Origin: Macrolepiota albuminosa | Taxonomy: Eukaryota; Basidiomycota; Agaricomycetes; Agaricales; Agaricaceae | Length of the DNA stretch: 64,000 nucleotides | Reading direction: 5' to 3' | Assembly: GCA_027475525.1 (NCBI GenBank) | Contig: JAMWFC010000122.1 | Span: 62,001-126,000, forward strand | Shown here: piece after piece, positions 31,029-46,558 of the stretch | Position numbering within the stretch: the first letter of the stretch is position 1 | How the letters are laid out: each line of letters starts with the position of its first letter | Translations under genes and position numbers: made by a program | Notes under the pieces: generated by a model | The model's database searches: none | The model's input: the letters and a program-made list of their open reading frames with translations, nothing else | Told to the model about the DNA's origin: nothing

Positions 31029-32366
31029 ATGCTTAGCTCTTCGGAACGTGAAACTCTTGTAGAATTTGGATATACTCTATTAGGAATCTTGACTCAGAAT
31101 ATGGTCTCCAGCTTTCTCTATGGTATGTTCGCTTCGATCATACTACTCAATTCCGAACAAATCAACAGGGGTCTTTGCACTCTTATTTACCATTTCCACA
31201 CATTCTGTCCTGCAAGTATTTCAATAATTCAGTGTGAAATTCTCTGATCTTTCAACAAAAAGTACACGTCAAACGAAATCCCGATCAACAAAGGTCATTT
31301 TCTGGATGACCATTCTAAGCTTCCTTCTTGCGACTCTCTATTGGGCTACTGTGATCCTGAATTCTTGCAGACTTATCCGACAGCGGCTCATCGAGTACAC
31401 GGAGGACCTGCGGCTAGATCGTCCCACACGACAACGCCTGCAGATGCAAAGGAACGAATTTGTTAATCAAATAACGTATTGGACCCCTCAAATTCTGGTA
31501 ACGTTTTATCCATTTGCAACTACCAAGTAGTCTGACAGTACTTCCCCTTGCAGCAAATCCTGAACGATAGTATCATTGTCTGGCGCGCATGGGTCCTTTG
31601 CCAAGATCAGCGCTGGTTGATGACACTTCCCATCCTCCTTCTGCTAAGCGCATTTGGTGCGCGCAGATGTAGAGGCAATTAGACGACTCTCATGCTAAGA
31701 CTGCAGGAACATCCTTCGCATTTCTCATTTCCATTTTGAGCGCTGAAGGTTACGCCGACTACACGCACGATGGTCCATCGTCAACTGATGGGCTTTTATA
31801 CGCATCAGCCGCGTTGCTCTTCACCAACAATGTTGTCTCGACATCATTGATTGCTTACAGATTATGGTATGTTCACTAGTCCCCACTTGCACGGTAATAT
31901 CAATCACACACGTTCACAGGTTGTATCGAAGAACCTGGAGAGCAGGCTTAAGAGGCCGCTGGTCTCATGCACAGAAGATTCTCCTAATGGTGGTGGAATC
32001 TGGTGCGCTCTATGCCACCCTTCAGGTAAAGTGACGATCTCCTGTTTGTCCAAAGATGGTCCATGTCAATGTCATGGCTTCAGCTAGCAGTCGCATTCCT
32101 ATTCAACCAGGACCACAAGGCTGGGTCAGTTCTTTTCTATGTTGAGGACATTGCTTGGACTGGATATATACATTTGACGGTAAGTGGTGCATTGACTCGA
32201 TCATCTGTATGAACTTACTCCAATTTGATTCAAGGCGATGTATGTGACGGTCGTATCGGTCCTGATCAGCCATAGACGTTCCCTCTCGGACATGGAGTGT
32301 TTCACCATTCACAATTCCATAGAAAAAGCGGGTTTAGGTTCTGAGATCATCGATGAAAAGGCTTAG
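31029..32366 (+). CDS. Seven-helix integral membrane protein, basidiomycete family, 322 residues
   Basis: Eight exons: 31029-31122, 31169-31211, 31263-31497, 31554-31656, 31707-31866, 31920-32025, 32084-32179 and 32235-32366. All join in frame. Intron 2 (31212-31262) uses a GC-AG pair with donor GCAAGT; the others are GT-AG. About seven hydrophobic segments are visible, e.g. FLYGVFALLFTIST, VIFWMTILSFLLATLYWATV, WLMTLPILLLLSAFGTSFAF, LLYASAALLFTNNVVSTSLI and LAVAFLF. The ILNDSIIVWRAWVL block between helices and the ending YVTVVSVLISHRRS are typical of a large mushroom-specific family of serpentine membrane proteins without an assigned function. It is not clearly a G-protein-coupled receptor. 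Appears intact. Confidence 0.83.
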
Positions 32367-32721
32367 CAAAAATATAATACCATCCATAACATTGATTGCA
32401 CGCATGAGCACAATTGCAAAGCAACATCAATATAAAATCAGTGATATTTTAAGAGATTACATTCTCGTCTGTCCAAGTTCTGTACCTGATACTTGTGAGA
32501 TTAAGAAGAGATGCAATAAAATACGAAAGAGTATATGTAAAGTCGATAGAAATTATGTCCATCCAATCCATAAGTACATTATCCGACAAGAAAGCGGAAA
32601 GAAATTTGAGCTACCGCTCCAAAGCAAGCAAAAATGTTTTCAAAGGAACCTAGATGAATAGAGTGTATGCATCCAATCAATCAGTCAGTCAGTCAGTCAG
32701 TACAGTGTCATCATTTGTCCA
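32367..32721. other. Convergent 3' region with a (TCAG)n microsatellite
   Basis: The two flanking genes converge here. Five TCAG units lie at 32681-32700. No gene seen. Confidence 0.5.
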
Positions 32722-35205
32722 TCACCTATACCCCAGATGCGGCACCGTCGACGCGTAAGGGTCAAACGAGTCCACACTCGCAGTACTCCTGCTCTTAGGA
32801 TCAAACGGCTCATCGCGATACGGGCCCTGCGCCAAATGAGTCGTGCTCCCGTTCCACGGATCACTATCCATCTGTCTATGCAGCGGCGCAAAGCTACTCG
32901 CAATAGACCCACTGGTCCCGCCGTGTCCATAGACTCCACCTCCACTTCCACTTCCCGAGTACCCCGTGCCCATCTGCCCCCCGGCTGTCATCGCGTAAGA
33001 CGTCGAGTCTGCCGCGCGCATGCCGTTCCTGCGGCGTCGGATGAAGAACACGATGGCGCCTGCGAGGAGCGCGAGTACCGCCACTCCACCGACGGCACCG
33101 CCGATGATGGTGCCTAGGTGCGAGTTGGAGCCGCTATCGTCTTGACTACCATTTCCTGAACTCGACGTGCCGTTGTCCGTAGAGTCGCCGCTGGCGGCGC
33201 CCTTTGCTGCGTCGACGAGGACGTTGACGGGGAGGACGGCGGGCGGGGACGTAGGCTGTAAACCGACGTTGCCGGTGCCGACGAGAACCATGGTTCCGTT
33301 CGACGGGATGCCGTTGACGACGACAAAGAGGAGGGCTGGGCCGGGCTGGAGGATGTTAGGGTTGGGTGCTTGTGCGACGTGTAGGACGATCGTTCCGTTG
33401 GTTTGGACGGTGTAGGTATTGTTGAGCTGGATGTAGCGTTGACCCATGTTCATTGCGTGCGTGGTGAAGCCGCCCCGGACGAGGACAACAGTGGTGTTGG
33501 CGGCTGCCGCGTTGGAAGAGCCAGAGTACGAGCTCCCAGGGATGGTTATGTCGAATGAGGGGCCACCGTAGGAGATGGTGGTGGGGACGCCGGAGGGGAC
33601 AGGACGTGTGGTGGCGCTAAAGTAGTGTGGGTAGAAGACTTCAGCTCGGTATTCAGTGTTGAAGTAGGTGGTGGTGTTGACGTCGACGTTGGGATTTGAG
33701 CCCGCAATCAGGACAGACCCGTCTGGGAGGAGTATCGCAGAAGAGTGGTACATCCTCGCGATAGGTGAGGTACCGAAGTTCGGTCTTGACCACCGTTGTC
33801 CCTTTGGTGCGTTCGGATCGTAGATTGCGGGAGTGCCGACAGGACCAGAAGCCAAGGACATACCGAAGGGCATTTCAGACTCTACAAAGGTCTGGCCAGT
33901 TGCATGTGCGTATCCTGCCGTACCGTTCAATGCACCATTAACGACGAGTAATTTTCCATCGGGGAGAATGATGAATTGGCCCATGCTCCTGCCCTCTAAC
34001 ATGTCATCATCGTCCTCGTATGCAGGAGCTGAACCATCCAGAGGCTCGGGTGTCAGTCGTTGGCAGTCTTTTGATGCTGGATAATCCCAGGTGTTGATCG
34101 CTGGGAATGAGTAATTGCCCCAGGCAGACTCTGGCATGTCATTGCCGCCACAGAAAAGGATCGTAGGGTTCCAATTATTCGCGGGGGTAAGTGGTAGCAT
34201 GGCGACCGCACCAGAAGCAGGATAAACGCGGACGACGTTGCCAGGCATGTTAGGAAGATAGGTCTCAACATTATCATTGTAGTCCCATATCACTATAAAT
34301 AGGTCAATTAACGATCGATCATAAGAAACGGAAGGACAAACTTGTTGATACGTTGGCTTGAACTAGCATCTTTCCAGAGTTTAGTAAAAAGGCGTGAGCA
34401 TAGGCATTCAGGCCTCCTGTGACAAACAAGAAATTCATAGCTGTGACTCCACGTCCATTAGCGGGATAGAACTCGAATGAATTTTCGGCAGCCTCGGGCA
34501 CAGGCGTTGTATCGGGAGTATTTCGGTTGATGTATCCACCGCCAACGAAGCCGCCAATGAGGACGATGCTTCCATCGGCAAGGGCCTCAGCAGTAGAGTA
34601 CCAGCGTTTTTTCTGCATCGACAAGACGGCTGCATTGTCGAACCATTGACATTGCGTAGAAGCGAAATTATCCGTTGAGGTGCATGGGTTCAAAACACGG
34701 ATAGCTGTCGACCCGTCAAAATCCTGGTACTCAGCGTCCCAGTTTCCACCCGACGCTGCTCCTCCACCTCGACTGACCGCGCTATTACCGCCAAATGCCA
34801 CATACGACCCGTTCGGTAGGTGCATGCCGGACGCACAGAAAACGTTGCTCGGCACGTCCATGACATTGGCTTGTCTGGTAGCAATATCCCTAAACAGAAT
34901 TTAATTTTGGTCATATACGAAGGCAGAACATGCCACGGACCAGACCGCACCCCACGCGGGATGGCCATTCACTTGAGCCGCGTTGCCTTCCGCCTTGTCA
35001 AGAATGTATACTTTCTCTGTATTCCCCAGGAACATCTATCCAGAAATTCAATATTGTAATTTTGGAAAGCCGTGAAGCTTTAACCGACCATCATTGCACT
35101 AACGAGAGTCGATCCGCCATCTGCGAACGTACCAGCGGTCGCTGCAATTGCTGGTGAGGATAGGTAGGCCAGCCATAGAGCCAGGAGGGAAGTTGGCAGC
35201 AGCAT
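32722..35205 (-). CDS. Glyoxal oxidase-type copper radical oxidase with C-terminal membrane anchor, 776 residues
   Basis: Oxidises small aldehydes or alcohols with O2, releasing H2O2, using one copper and a Cys-Tyr radical cofactor; extracellular. Four exons: 35205-35089, 35035-34941, 34889-34342 and 34292-32722, with GT-AG introns of 49-53 bp, all in phase. A signal peptide starts MLLPTSLLALWLAYLSSPAI. The cofactor pair is Cys89 (NVFCASGM) and Tyr168 (RWYSTAEAL); copper ligands are Tyr435-His436 (RMYHSSA) and His532 (THAMNMGQRY), matching the known Cys70/Tyr135/Tyr377/His378/His471 pattern. After the Glu-radical-oxidase-like last domain comes a Ser/Gly/Asn linker, one membrane helix (about 648-671, IIGGAVGGVAVLALLAGAIV) and an RRRR stop-transfer signal with a Gly/Ser-rich tail. 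So it would be anchored with the enzyme outside. Intact. Substrate is not predictable. Confidence 0.94.
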
Positions 35206-35315
35206 GGTGCACAACTCTGAGAACAAGAAGTCAAAAGTCGAAAGTAACAACCAAGAAAAATGAAGTCGTAAATAATGGCGACTATGGTGGGAATAATGTT
35301 TGTAAAACTAAAATT

Positions 35316-35469
35316 GCCCTGGCCAGACTCCGGGCCGAGTAAATTCAATGGGTGCCTGGCCTCGAGGCAAAATGGCCAAGTCTCGCCGAGGCGCCCTGGC
35401 CAGACTCCGGGCCGAGTAAATTCAATGGGTGCCTGGCCTCGAGGCAAAATGGCCAAGTCTCGCCGAGGC
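35316..35469. repeat. Perfect 77-bp tandem duplication (artefact candidate 5)
   Basis: 35316-35392 equals 35393-35469 exactly, and the match stops at both outer edges. It lies just upstream of the copper radical oxidase gene, outside any transposon. Confidence 0.95.
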
Positions 35470-36100
35470 TACACTGGTGACGATGTGCTGTACCACAGAC
35501 AACCGCGCGCTGTTACTGAGCAGTGGCAGGACTATCGACATATGTGCGCTCCTTGACATCATTGTTTCGCAGATTGCGGTGGTTGGGCTGACAAGCAGAG
35601 CAAATGCCGTTGTGGTACGAAGAGAATGTCAATTTGGCATGTCGACAAAAAGGAATGCCAATTTATAATAGCTGACTTAGTTGATCAACTCACACATCGC
35701 AGAACTCTTACGAAATTTCTCTGACAGTGATCAAGATGCAAGGATTTTTTGCATCTTTTTAACAAGTATGACTGTCCTATGTTGATGTTGCTGTTGTCCA
35801 CACAGAGACCTCATGCTCTTCTGATAGAAGTCTGATCATATTCCAAAGCAACTGATGAAAAGATATCAGAAGTCACACTGTATCTCATCCGAGAACTGAA
35901 GATAAGGATACAAGTATGCCTGCCCAACAAGCTGTACAAGGTAGGTAGCAGAGAGATCATCCAGAGCGGATGGGATTTCGGAAAACGCTGCTGCGAGGGC
36001 GCTTACTTCTCGAACTTGACAGGCTCGAACAATAACGACTCCAGGAGGCAATAATCTGACCAAGTTGATTGTAAGCCTGCTGTGTTCCAAGCTGGCGCAC
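35470..36100. other. Intergenic, nothing recognised
   Basis: No frame with clear coding character. A minus frame at 35866-36111 (INLVRLLPPGVVIVRACQ) is short and unassigned. Confidence 0.35.
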
Positions 36101-37444
36101 TGGATCATCATCAGTCATCGCTGCTAAGAGTATCCTCCATCGCTGGTATTTTATCTCTTATAACGTACTGGAGCCTGAGAAACAACGACTACAGCATTAC
36201 ACCGACTTTCAAAAGGCTGCCAAACATCTAGCAAGGCTTTACAAACTCGACCTCGTAAGTACCCAGAGCAGGTGATAGAAAGGAACCATCTCGGGGAGGA
36301 CCCACACACACACGCTTCTCAACCGGACAATCTTCTGTGAATGGCGACTCCAAATCAACGATATAAACCCGTGTACGGGAAGCAGATATCTTATTTTCGG
36401 CCAGAACCCCTAGCTCCTGAACGGCGAACTTCTAGGTGAAGGCCTCGTGATAGAGAAAAGGAGACGAGTACCTATGTGAGATGAACATAGCACATCTATG
36501 AGCGACATTATGTAAATCGATAGATACTAGGCCTTCGATATTCGCAGAGAGATATTTACGCTTCAACATAGCTCAACACAACAATATCATCGTAGAGAAA
36601 TTACTTGCGAAGAAATGGATGTTATACCGTCCATTGCCGTCAACACCTCGACAGTTGTGGGCGACCTTATAAGAGGGTTTTACCTTAATTGGATCCTTCG
36701 TATGAGGGCTATATATTTGCATCGCTGTGTCCCAGCCAAGTTGTGCAGACGTCGTATGTGAAAAGCCAGTTATAATTCAGACAAATTTCTACCATTCCTA
36801 CGAATAGTTAGTGAAAGATACTCATTACAAAGTGATTCCTTACTGTGTGGATGCTAATTGGAGTCCTTGTCATCATCACTCCAGATCGATCGCATAATAC
36901 TAAGGTGGGACCGTCGTATAGAAGAACAAAACCTAATACAAAGCGCCGATCCAACTGTTCCCTCAAGACACAACGCATGTAGCCCGAGAGTTGCATTACA
37001 GCATTGTACAGTTCTTTTTCTGATTTGTTCCATTTGATTTCGTCAACGATATGGATGCACATCCACCATAATTTATACTAGGCACAAGTCAACAAAGCAT
37101 CCACTGATAGATAAATAATGAATTCACTTACACTAGCTTCTCTTTCTCGCTCTGTAACCTGTTCATAATCGTACTGTGCTGTAAATCGCTTTGTCATTTG
37201 CCTTGGATTTCGATTCTTCCGGATAGTCTTCCCACCGAGAGCCAGTGTAGATACCTTCACCCTCCAGGCTCTCACCTATTGTAGGAATTTTGGGAATTCT
37301 TCTTTCCAAGAACTCCTCGGTCGCGACAGTGAAGAGAGTGTTCTTCATATCTTTCTCGAGATCTGCTCGAATATCGGCTATGCATGTCTTGTCGGGTATT
37401 ATGTTAGTCGATGTCGCCGGTTTGTGAGGGGCAGAAGTTATCAT
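36101..37444 (-). pseudogene. FunK1-type kinase gene, N-terminal region only, frameshifted
   Basis: FunK1 kinases are a large fungus-restricted family. On the minus strand, 37444 down to about 37180 gives a typical start (IRADLEKDMKNTLFTV, FLERRIPKIPTI, then GIYTGSRWEDYPEESK). The frame then shifts by two bases near 37170 to continue TIMNRLQSEKEKL. After a probable intron, 37062-36830 encodes the conserved LSGYMRCVLREQLDRRFVLG, then LLYDGPTLVLCDRSGV and TPISIHTV. About 100-150 residues expected between these blocks are missing. No kinase catalytic motifs (VAIK, HRD, DFG) follow on the left; only scattered frames reach 36100. I read it as a truncated, decayed copy. Confidence 0.78.
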
Positions 37445-37669
37445 AGCTAAGGAGAAGTGGCGGGAGCTGAAAGACCCAGGACGAGAGAGCCTAGATGAGG
37501 ACATAAGATTAATCATGGATTCAAAGAAGGAGGCAATGGAAAGAACCGTGAAGGTAAAACAGCTAACTGAAAAGGCCAAGCCATGGTGGACAGAAGACTT
37601 CAAAAGAGGTAACAAAATACAGACAAACCTCAAGTTCAAGGCGCAATGAGGAGAGCGGAAAGACGTCAT

Positions 37670-38332
37670 TGGACGCGAATTACATAAAACGACTATGTAC
37701 CAGATTGTTCAGCTGCCAAACCCCTTGGAATACGACTGTATGGTAGAAACCAGTACTGGACAGTCTGAGGATGGTGCAGCTCTAGACACCGGCCAATTGG
37801 TAGGCGTGATCGCCTTTAGAAACTGACCTCCGACCAAATGTGCTGCCAGTGAGTGCAAGTTGTAACGCTATTGTCATCCATTCGCAAATGCGACGAGACA
37901 GGAACTGTATCCCATAACGAAAATATATTGAGGTGTTGCTGTTTACAATACAACGTACACCTGTATAAAGAGATGAATCGAACTAAGGAAGTATGACTGC
38001 CGATGGAGTGGCGTTGACCAGGCGATTTTGGTCAGTGTGTGCTGAAAGAAATCAGATTTCTTGACTTCGCAAGTCCTCGAGCTGATACTAGGAGCAAGAA
38101 AGGGCAAACTCAAAAGCAACAAGTCAAGTCCGAAAGTGGTCATAGCCTCTGAAGGTCAATGTCGGTAACTGACATGGCAACTTAAAATGTCTACTGACCA
38201 GACAAAGCACCAAGCCCTCTACGTCTACATATCATACGTTCGAATTATCTTCTGGGTATACCGGGCTGTAATTCATCATCCTCCGACCATTACTTGTGTG
38301 GTGTACAATGAATACAGCACCATCACCGGCCG
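37670..38332. other. Intergenic, nothing recognised
   Basis: Short frames only, no repeats. Confidence 0.35.
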
Positions 38333-38610
38333 AACAAGCGTCTAAACCAACTTATCCCTTCCAGCTTTTGATTTGTAGACCTGGACTTTATTCGCATTGC
38401 CTTGGCTTCTTCAGGCGACGAGACAGCTGCATGCCGTCGCTGATACTGAGCAGACTCTCTGCGTTGGCGCCCTTCGCCCACATCCCTCGGCGTGCAGCTC
38501 TGAAATTGACAAGGTTAGAAAAGACGGGGCGTAGAGAAGAAAACATACTTGGCTTCTGCTTCCACGCGAAGAAACTCGGCCTTTCCTGCTTTACCATACT
38601 CTGCGCCAGC
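38333..38610 (-). pseudogene. LCL3-like (staphylococcal nuclease-fold) endonuclease, last exons only, frameshifted
   Basis: The minus strand carries AGAEYGKAGKAEFLRVEAEA (38610-38549), a 49-bp GT-AG intron (38548-38500), then KAARRGMWAKGANAES: the conserved end of the SNase domain in fungal LCL3 proteins. The expected continuation (AQYQRRHAAVSSPEEAKA and a final GISWFRRLFGR, stop at 38333-38335) is in another frame; the shift fits a 2-bp AG duplication at the GAGAG near residue ES. The upstream part of the nuclease domain, including catalytic residues, is not found to the right. It is therefore a 5'-truncated, frameshifted remnant, possibly from a gene duplication. Confidence 0.65.
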
Positions 38611-39246
38611 CTGACAATTGCGTGTATGTTAGTCTTCTTAAGAAATCCGGAATCAGTAGCAGTTAGGCTGTATCAGGTGCCTTGACGATGCTTCTCTCTC
38701 TATAATGCTACCATTTCCAGCCCAGTGAGATAACACCTCGTCGAGAGTTTTTTCAGATTCTCTACCTTTCATCTCCTAGTTTTCTGGAAGTATTCAAGTA
38801 ACAAGATCAGGAGGTAGTTCACCTGTCACTCAGGCGGGGATCGGGAGGGGAACGAACCCAGAGTACATATATGCCAAGACTCGTGGAAAATATCACGACC
38901 CCAGTGTTTCACAAATGCCCGCATAGATGAGTACATGAATCGACGAAGAGTTCTGCGAAAATGATTGTCGAGTGGTAGTCTTACACGTAAACAAAGCCAA
39001 GCAACGCGCAGTCCCGATTTAGGAGCCTTTTTTCGTGTTCCCAATTATATTATTTTACTTCCATCGCAAGTTCTCATCGTATTTTCTCTATCTATTTTCA
39101 ATTCGCAACTTGCTATGAGCTCGGACTCGAGTCAGGAAAGTTTTCATTTTTTTGTGCGGGGGGTTCATAAAGGTATAGAGATTCGCAGAAACGCGCTGAA
39201 AGTGTAGAGTATGTCGACGGACTAACATCCGCCCCATGTCCCCACA
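38611..39246. other. Intergenic, nothing recognised
   Basis: No coding character seen between the nuclease remnant and the chitin synthase 3' end. Confidence 0.35.
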
Positions 39247-42673
<3,427 letters not shown>

Positions 42674-45291
42674 AGCAGCGCAGCTGCGAAAAAGAACGTC
42701 CAGCGATCAAGGTGAGAGCACACAGTTGGGAGGGGCTTCAAGCTCCTCAAGGGGCCGAAACGCAGGAGGCTCAGCATAAATGCATATTTCGACGGGGTTG
42801 GAAACTAAGCATAGCCCCTTGGAGGACTGAAAGTTCTGATGCGAAGCAAGAGATGTATCAAAGATGGTTCCCCATCATATTTTTCTCAGTTGGGCCTACC
42901 ACGCGTACATATGATCCACTGAAAGCAAGAAAATCGTATCAGTAAGGGATAAGATATGTGGAAAAAAGGCAAAAGGAGGGGAAAACAAAGAACAAAGAAA
43001 GACCTGACCTCTAAGTCACTTCACACTTAAGTTGTATGGTGGAAAGTACGAGTGTATGAGTTAAGAGCCGGAACAAGTGAAACGTATCAAGGATAAGCAC
43101 AGTCGTTAAGGAACCGCCGTCGCCGACCGAGGCCATCCGTGTTGGGTCGAAATCGTTTGGACGGTGATCATTGAAGACGAAGTAATTTCTCCGAGAACAT
43201 AAGGATTAAAGTCATTGGCTTGGACAAGATCATGAGCCAGGTCCACTAGATAGAGAACGATGTACATGGAACAGTCTTAGTCTGTCCATGTCAGGCCCAA
43301 GAATATTACATAAATTACGGTATAGTCCAGTCTTCAAAAAAAAAAAAAATCAAGTTCGAACATCTTAAAAACGACCAACGCGTACGGTGAGTTTCATGAT
43401 TTTGAAAAACGGGGGCATGATCGCCGATTCAAAGGGACCCTCGGTAGAGTATAAAAGGACTTGTAAACGACGTTAAAGACAATCAATCTTTTGCCCTACA
43501 ATATTGGAAGGAACGCTTCTAAATCATGGTCGGGCGCGGTTGGTCACGCCAAGCACAAGTGTTCAGTTGTTTGTTCCAGTTATTATCTCTGAGACGTGTT
43601 CTCTTCTTGGTCCTATTGTCCTCCGTTTGCACCTCGACCAATTTGAGCGCGTTCTCTATGCATATACAGATTGTGCCGTCGGCTGTCACGTTTTATTGCC
43701 TTACACGCGACATCCGATCCTTGTCCATCTTGCAACGGGATTTCCCTTCTACAAGAAACAACCAATCTTGGAAGATCTATGGAGCTTTTCATATATTGAA
43801 AACATGTGATCTGGACTCCAATAAGTAGAGATGCACAAGCCATTCTACCGGGGCTTTAAATACATTGAAGACCTTCCCACACATAGTTTGCTCGGCGGAA
43901 GGGAGCGGCAGTAAGAAATCGAGAGACCCGTCGACATCCAAAATTGCACGCGAATTTCTTACGAAAACACGGTCTGCTGGATACAAGTTTACAAGTTTGG
44001 TCTGGTTCTGAATGCATTACGTTCAGTGGACCCCGAGATCGGGTTTCGTGGAAGGTTCTGTCATACTCTGACACTGCCATGCTCAAAGTGCCTTCTCGAT
44101 CCTGTGGAATCGCCTGGGGAATTCTGACTCCCTCTCTTGGATGATCTATGTGACGGATAACTTGCATTCATGCACACATGGCTCTATCACTCTTACGTGA
44201 CTCTTCCGACACACCAACACATGCTAGTATAGGCACGTTCCTCATAGAGGTCGAGAGATACAGGGAAACAAAGTACAAGCGACAAGCAAGTACTTACAAT
44301 TCCACTGCACTTATGTACCAAAAGTATAAAGTCCAATAATCATCCAATTCAAACGACGGTACTTCAGAATTTGCTATAAAGGTCAACCCATTGGAAGTCA
44401 TCCTCACCAAGTGACACTCAAACTCCTCCAAGTCATTCCCCCAACCCAACCCAACACATCGCATACCGCGTCGACAGAAGGCTTCGTAGCGTGAAAGTAC
44501 TTCGTGAAATGTTTGCTATCTTGTTCAAATTGTGCCCAGTCCTAAGTTGTTTGGATATTGGTAGGTAATACCCTGGATATCTAGTAAGGATAAACCTTTG
44601 CAGACAGATCACAGGACGTGCCAATAGTGATACTGTGGGAAAGGGGAGAGTAGTCGATCAGCGAACTCTGGGCATACAGACTCGATCTTTGCCCAGTAAG
44701 CAAGGAACAGTAGGTTCAGTCAGAGGTATGTAGACGAAACAGTATGAAACATCGAGGATTAAGGTGAAGACGGCATGCCTGTTTGTACATGGCCGCGGTC
44801 AGAGAAACATCGATCATCATCGTCTATCTTTGTTCATCTTCGGAAATCGAAGTGATTCTGATGCCGCATGAACTAGGGTCGTTAGAGAGAGATTAAACAA
44901 CGTTCGCTGGCTTACAGTGCCGAACAACGTTCAGCAGTGCTGTTGATCTAATCCCAAACAATCCGATGATTTCCCGATTTTCCGTATAAAAGGCAACATT
45001 CATTCTATTCGCATCGTACGGATGGAGATAACTGAGGCTTTGAAATGGCAGGCACACAGTTTTTGGAGTGCAACGAGTGAACAATCAATGTTGAATACAT
45101 CATAATGCGGAGTTGAGGGTGGGTTCCTTGTCATCGAACAGGTGCCAGAAAGAACATGTGGCCGGCTTTATTCTTCTCTCGGCTATGCTTTCCTAGTTAG
45201 TGACACCTCTGTAAGATGTCGATGGAGGAGCTGACATACCTTGATAACAACTTGTATGTAATAGTACTCGTCTCCAGGGAGAGCAATCGGG
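42674..45291. other. 2.6-kb intergenic region; no gene supported
   Basis: Includes the chitin synthase promoter side (transcription leftward) and an A13 run at about 43338. Overlapping minus frames at 44167-43856 and 43986-43789 look weakly protein-like in two phases, but no domain is recognised. I do not call a gene here. Confidence 0.4.
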
Positions 45292-46558
45292 TACCGTGCA
45301 CCATGTGTATCAGGTAGGATTTCGTTTCGCAAGTGTTGGCTACCCTTCAGGGTCGGTCGACTACCTCCAGGGTCAGCTCAAAGAAGCTGAGCGGATCAGT
45401 AATTTCGAGGAGTGACATCTGGCACCCCGTTACATTCGAAATAAGCATTATACCTGTAACCGTGACTTATTATTTTGACCTGAATTTGCTCGGGGAGCAC
45501 GTGACTGGCGCATGTACCAGCGCATGTAGTCAATTCTAACAATCTAACTATCGAAAAGTATTAATACAACGACAAATTACTAGTGTTAAGATATGGCATG
45601 ACAGAAAAACATACGGAGAACTTGGTGGAAGTGACGTATATTTAAGCAGCCCCTCAACTTTAGGGCGATATGGCATGACAGAAAAACATACGGAGAACTT
45701 GGTGGAAGTGACGTATATTTAAGCAGCCCCTCAACTTTAGGGCGGCTTTCTGACGCTGAAACCTATCATGTGCCCGGCAAATTCCGAGTTACATTTGCTG
45801 ATCACATGTATTGGTTTCAGAGTATGATGGAAGCTGTGCTACGTGCTTGCCGGCTAGCCCAGCGTGAGATAAGGCGGGTGACTCGAGGATCATGTGGCCG
45901 GCAAATCCTGAGTCACATGTACTGATGACATGGATTGGTCTCACGTGCATCTATTAGTAAGTATGGTGGAAAACTTACGAGATCATGTGCCCGACAAATC
46001 CCGGGTCACATGCGCTAAACTAAACATATGACCTGGTCTCACATGCAATTTGATAGAAGTTGGAAATCAAACAAAACTAGTTTCACTTCGTACATAATAG
46101 TAGTCACTTCGTACATAATAGTAGATACATCCTAAAAAGGAAGAATCACCGTCCACGCAAGTCACCCACCTTATCTCACGCTGGGCTAGCCGGCAAGCAC
46201 GTAGCACAGCTTCCAACAAATGAAAGAACTTGGTAAGCAAGCGACGTATATTCAAGCAGCCCCTCAACTTTAGGGCGGCTTTCTGACACTAAACCTGATC
46301 ATGTGCCCGGGAGATCCCGAATCACATGCACTGGTCACATGCGCCAGTCACGTGCTCCCCGAGCAAATTCAGGTCAAAATAATAAGTTACTGGTGGGTTA
46401 TAATGCTCATTTCGAATGTAACGGGGTGCCAGATGTCACGCCCCGAAATTACTGATCCGCTCAGCTTCTTTGAGCTGACCCTGGAGGTAGTCGACCGACC
46501 CTGAAGGGTAGTCGACACTTGTGGAGCGAAATCCTTCCTGATACACATGGTGCACGGT
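45292..46558. mobile_element. Foldback element with about 230-bp terminal inverted repeats
   Basis: The left arm (about 45292-45530) is the reverse complement of the right arm (about 46325-46558), sharing TACCGTGCACCATGTGTATC, ACCCTTCAGGGTCGGTCGAC, GGTCAGCTCAAAGAAGCTGA and CGGGGAGCACGTGACTGGCG. A second, inner inverted pair lies at 45834-45890 and 46155-46215 (CGTGCTTGCCGGCTAGCCCA). The middle also holds direct repeats (GCAGCCCCTCAACTTTAGGG, three times) and a recurring CATGTG...CACATG unit. No coding capacity. Target duplication not found at the arm ends. Confidence 0.8.
45590..45744. repeat. 77-bp tandem duplication (artefact candidate 6)
   Basis: 45590-45666 equals 45667-45743. A related direct repeat at about 46228-46285 in the same element has the segment only once. 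Confidence 0.95.

Noticed and set aside
43856..44167. A possible gene in two overlapping minus frames
   Set aside because: No domain, no consistent intron joining the frames, no start context; not called.
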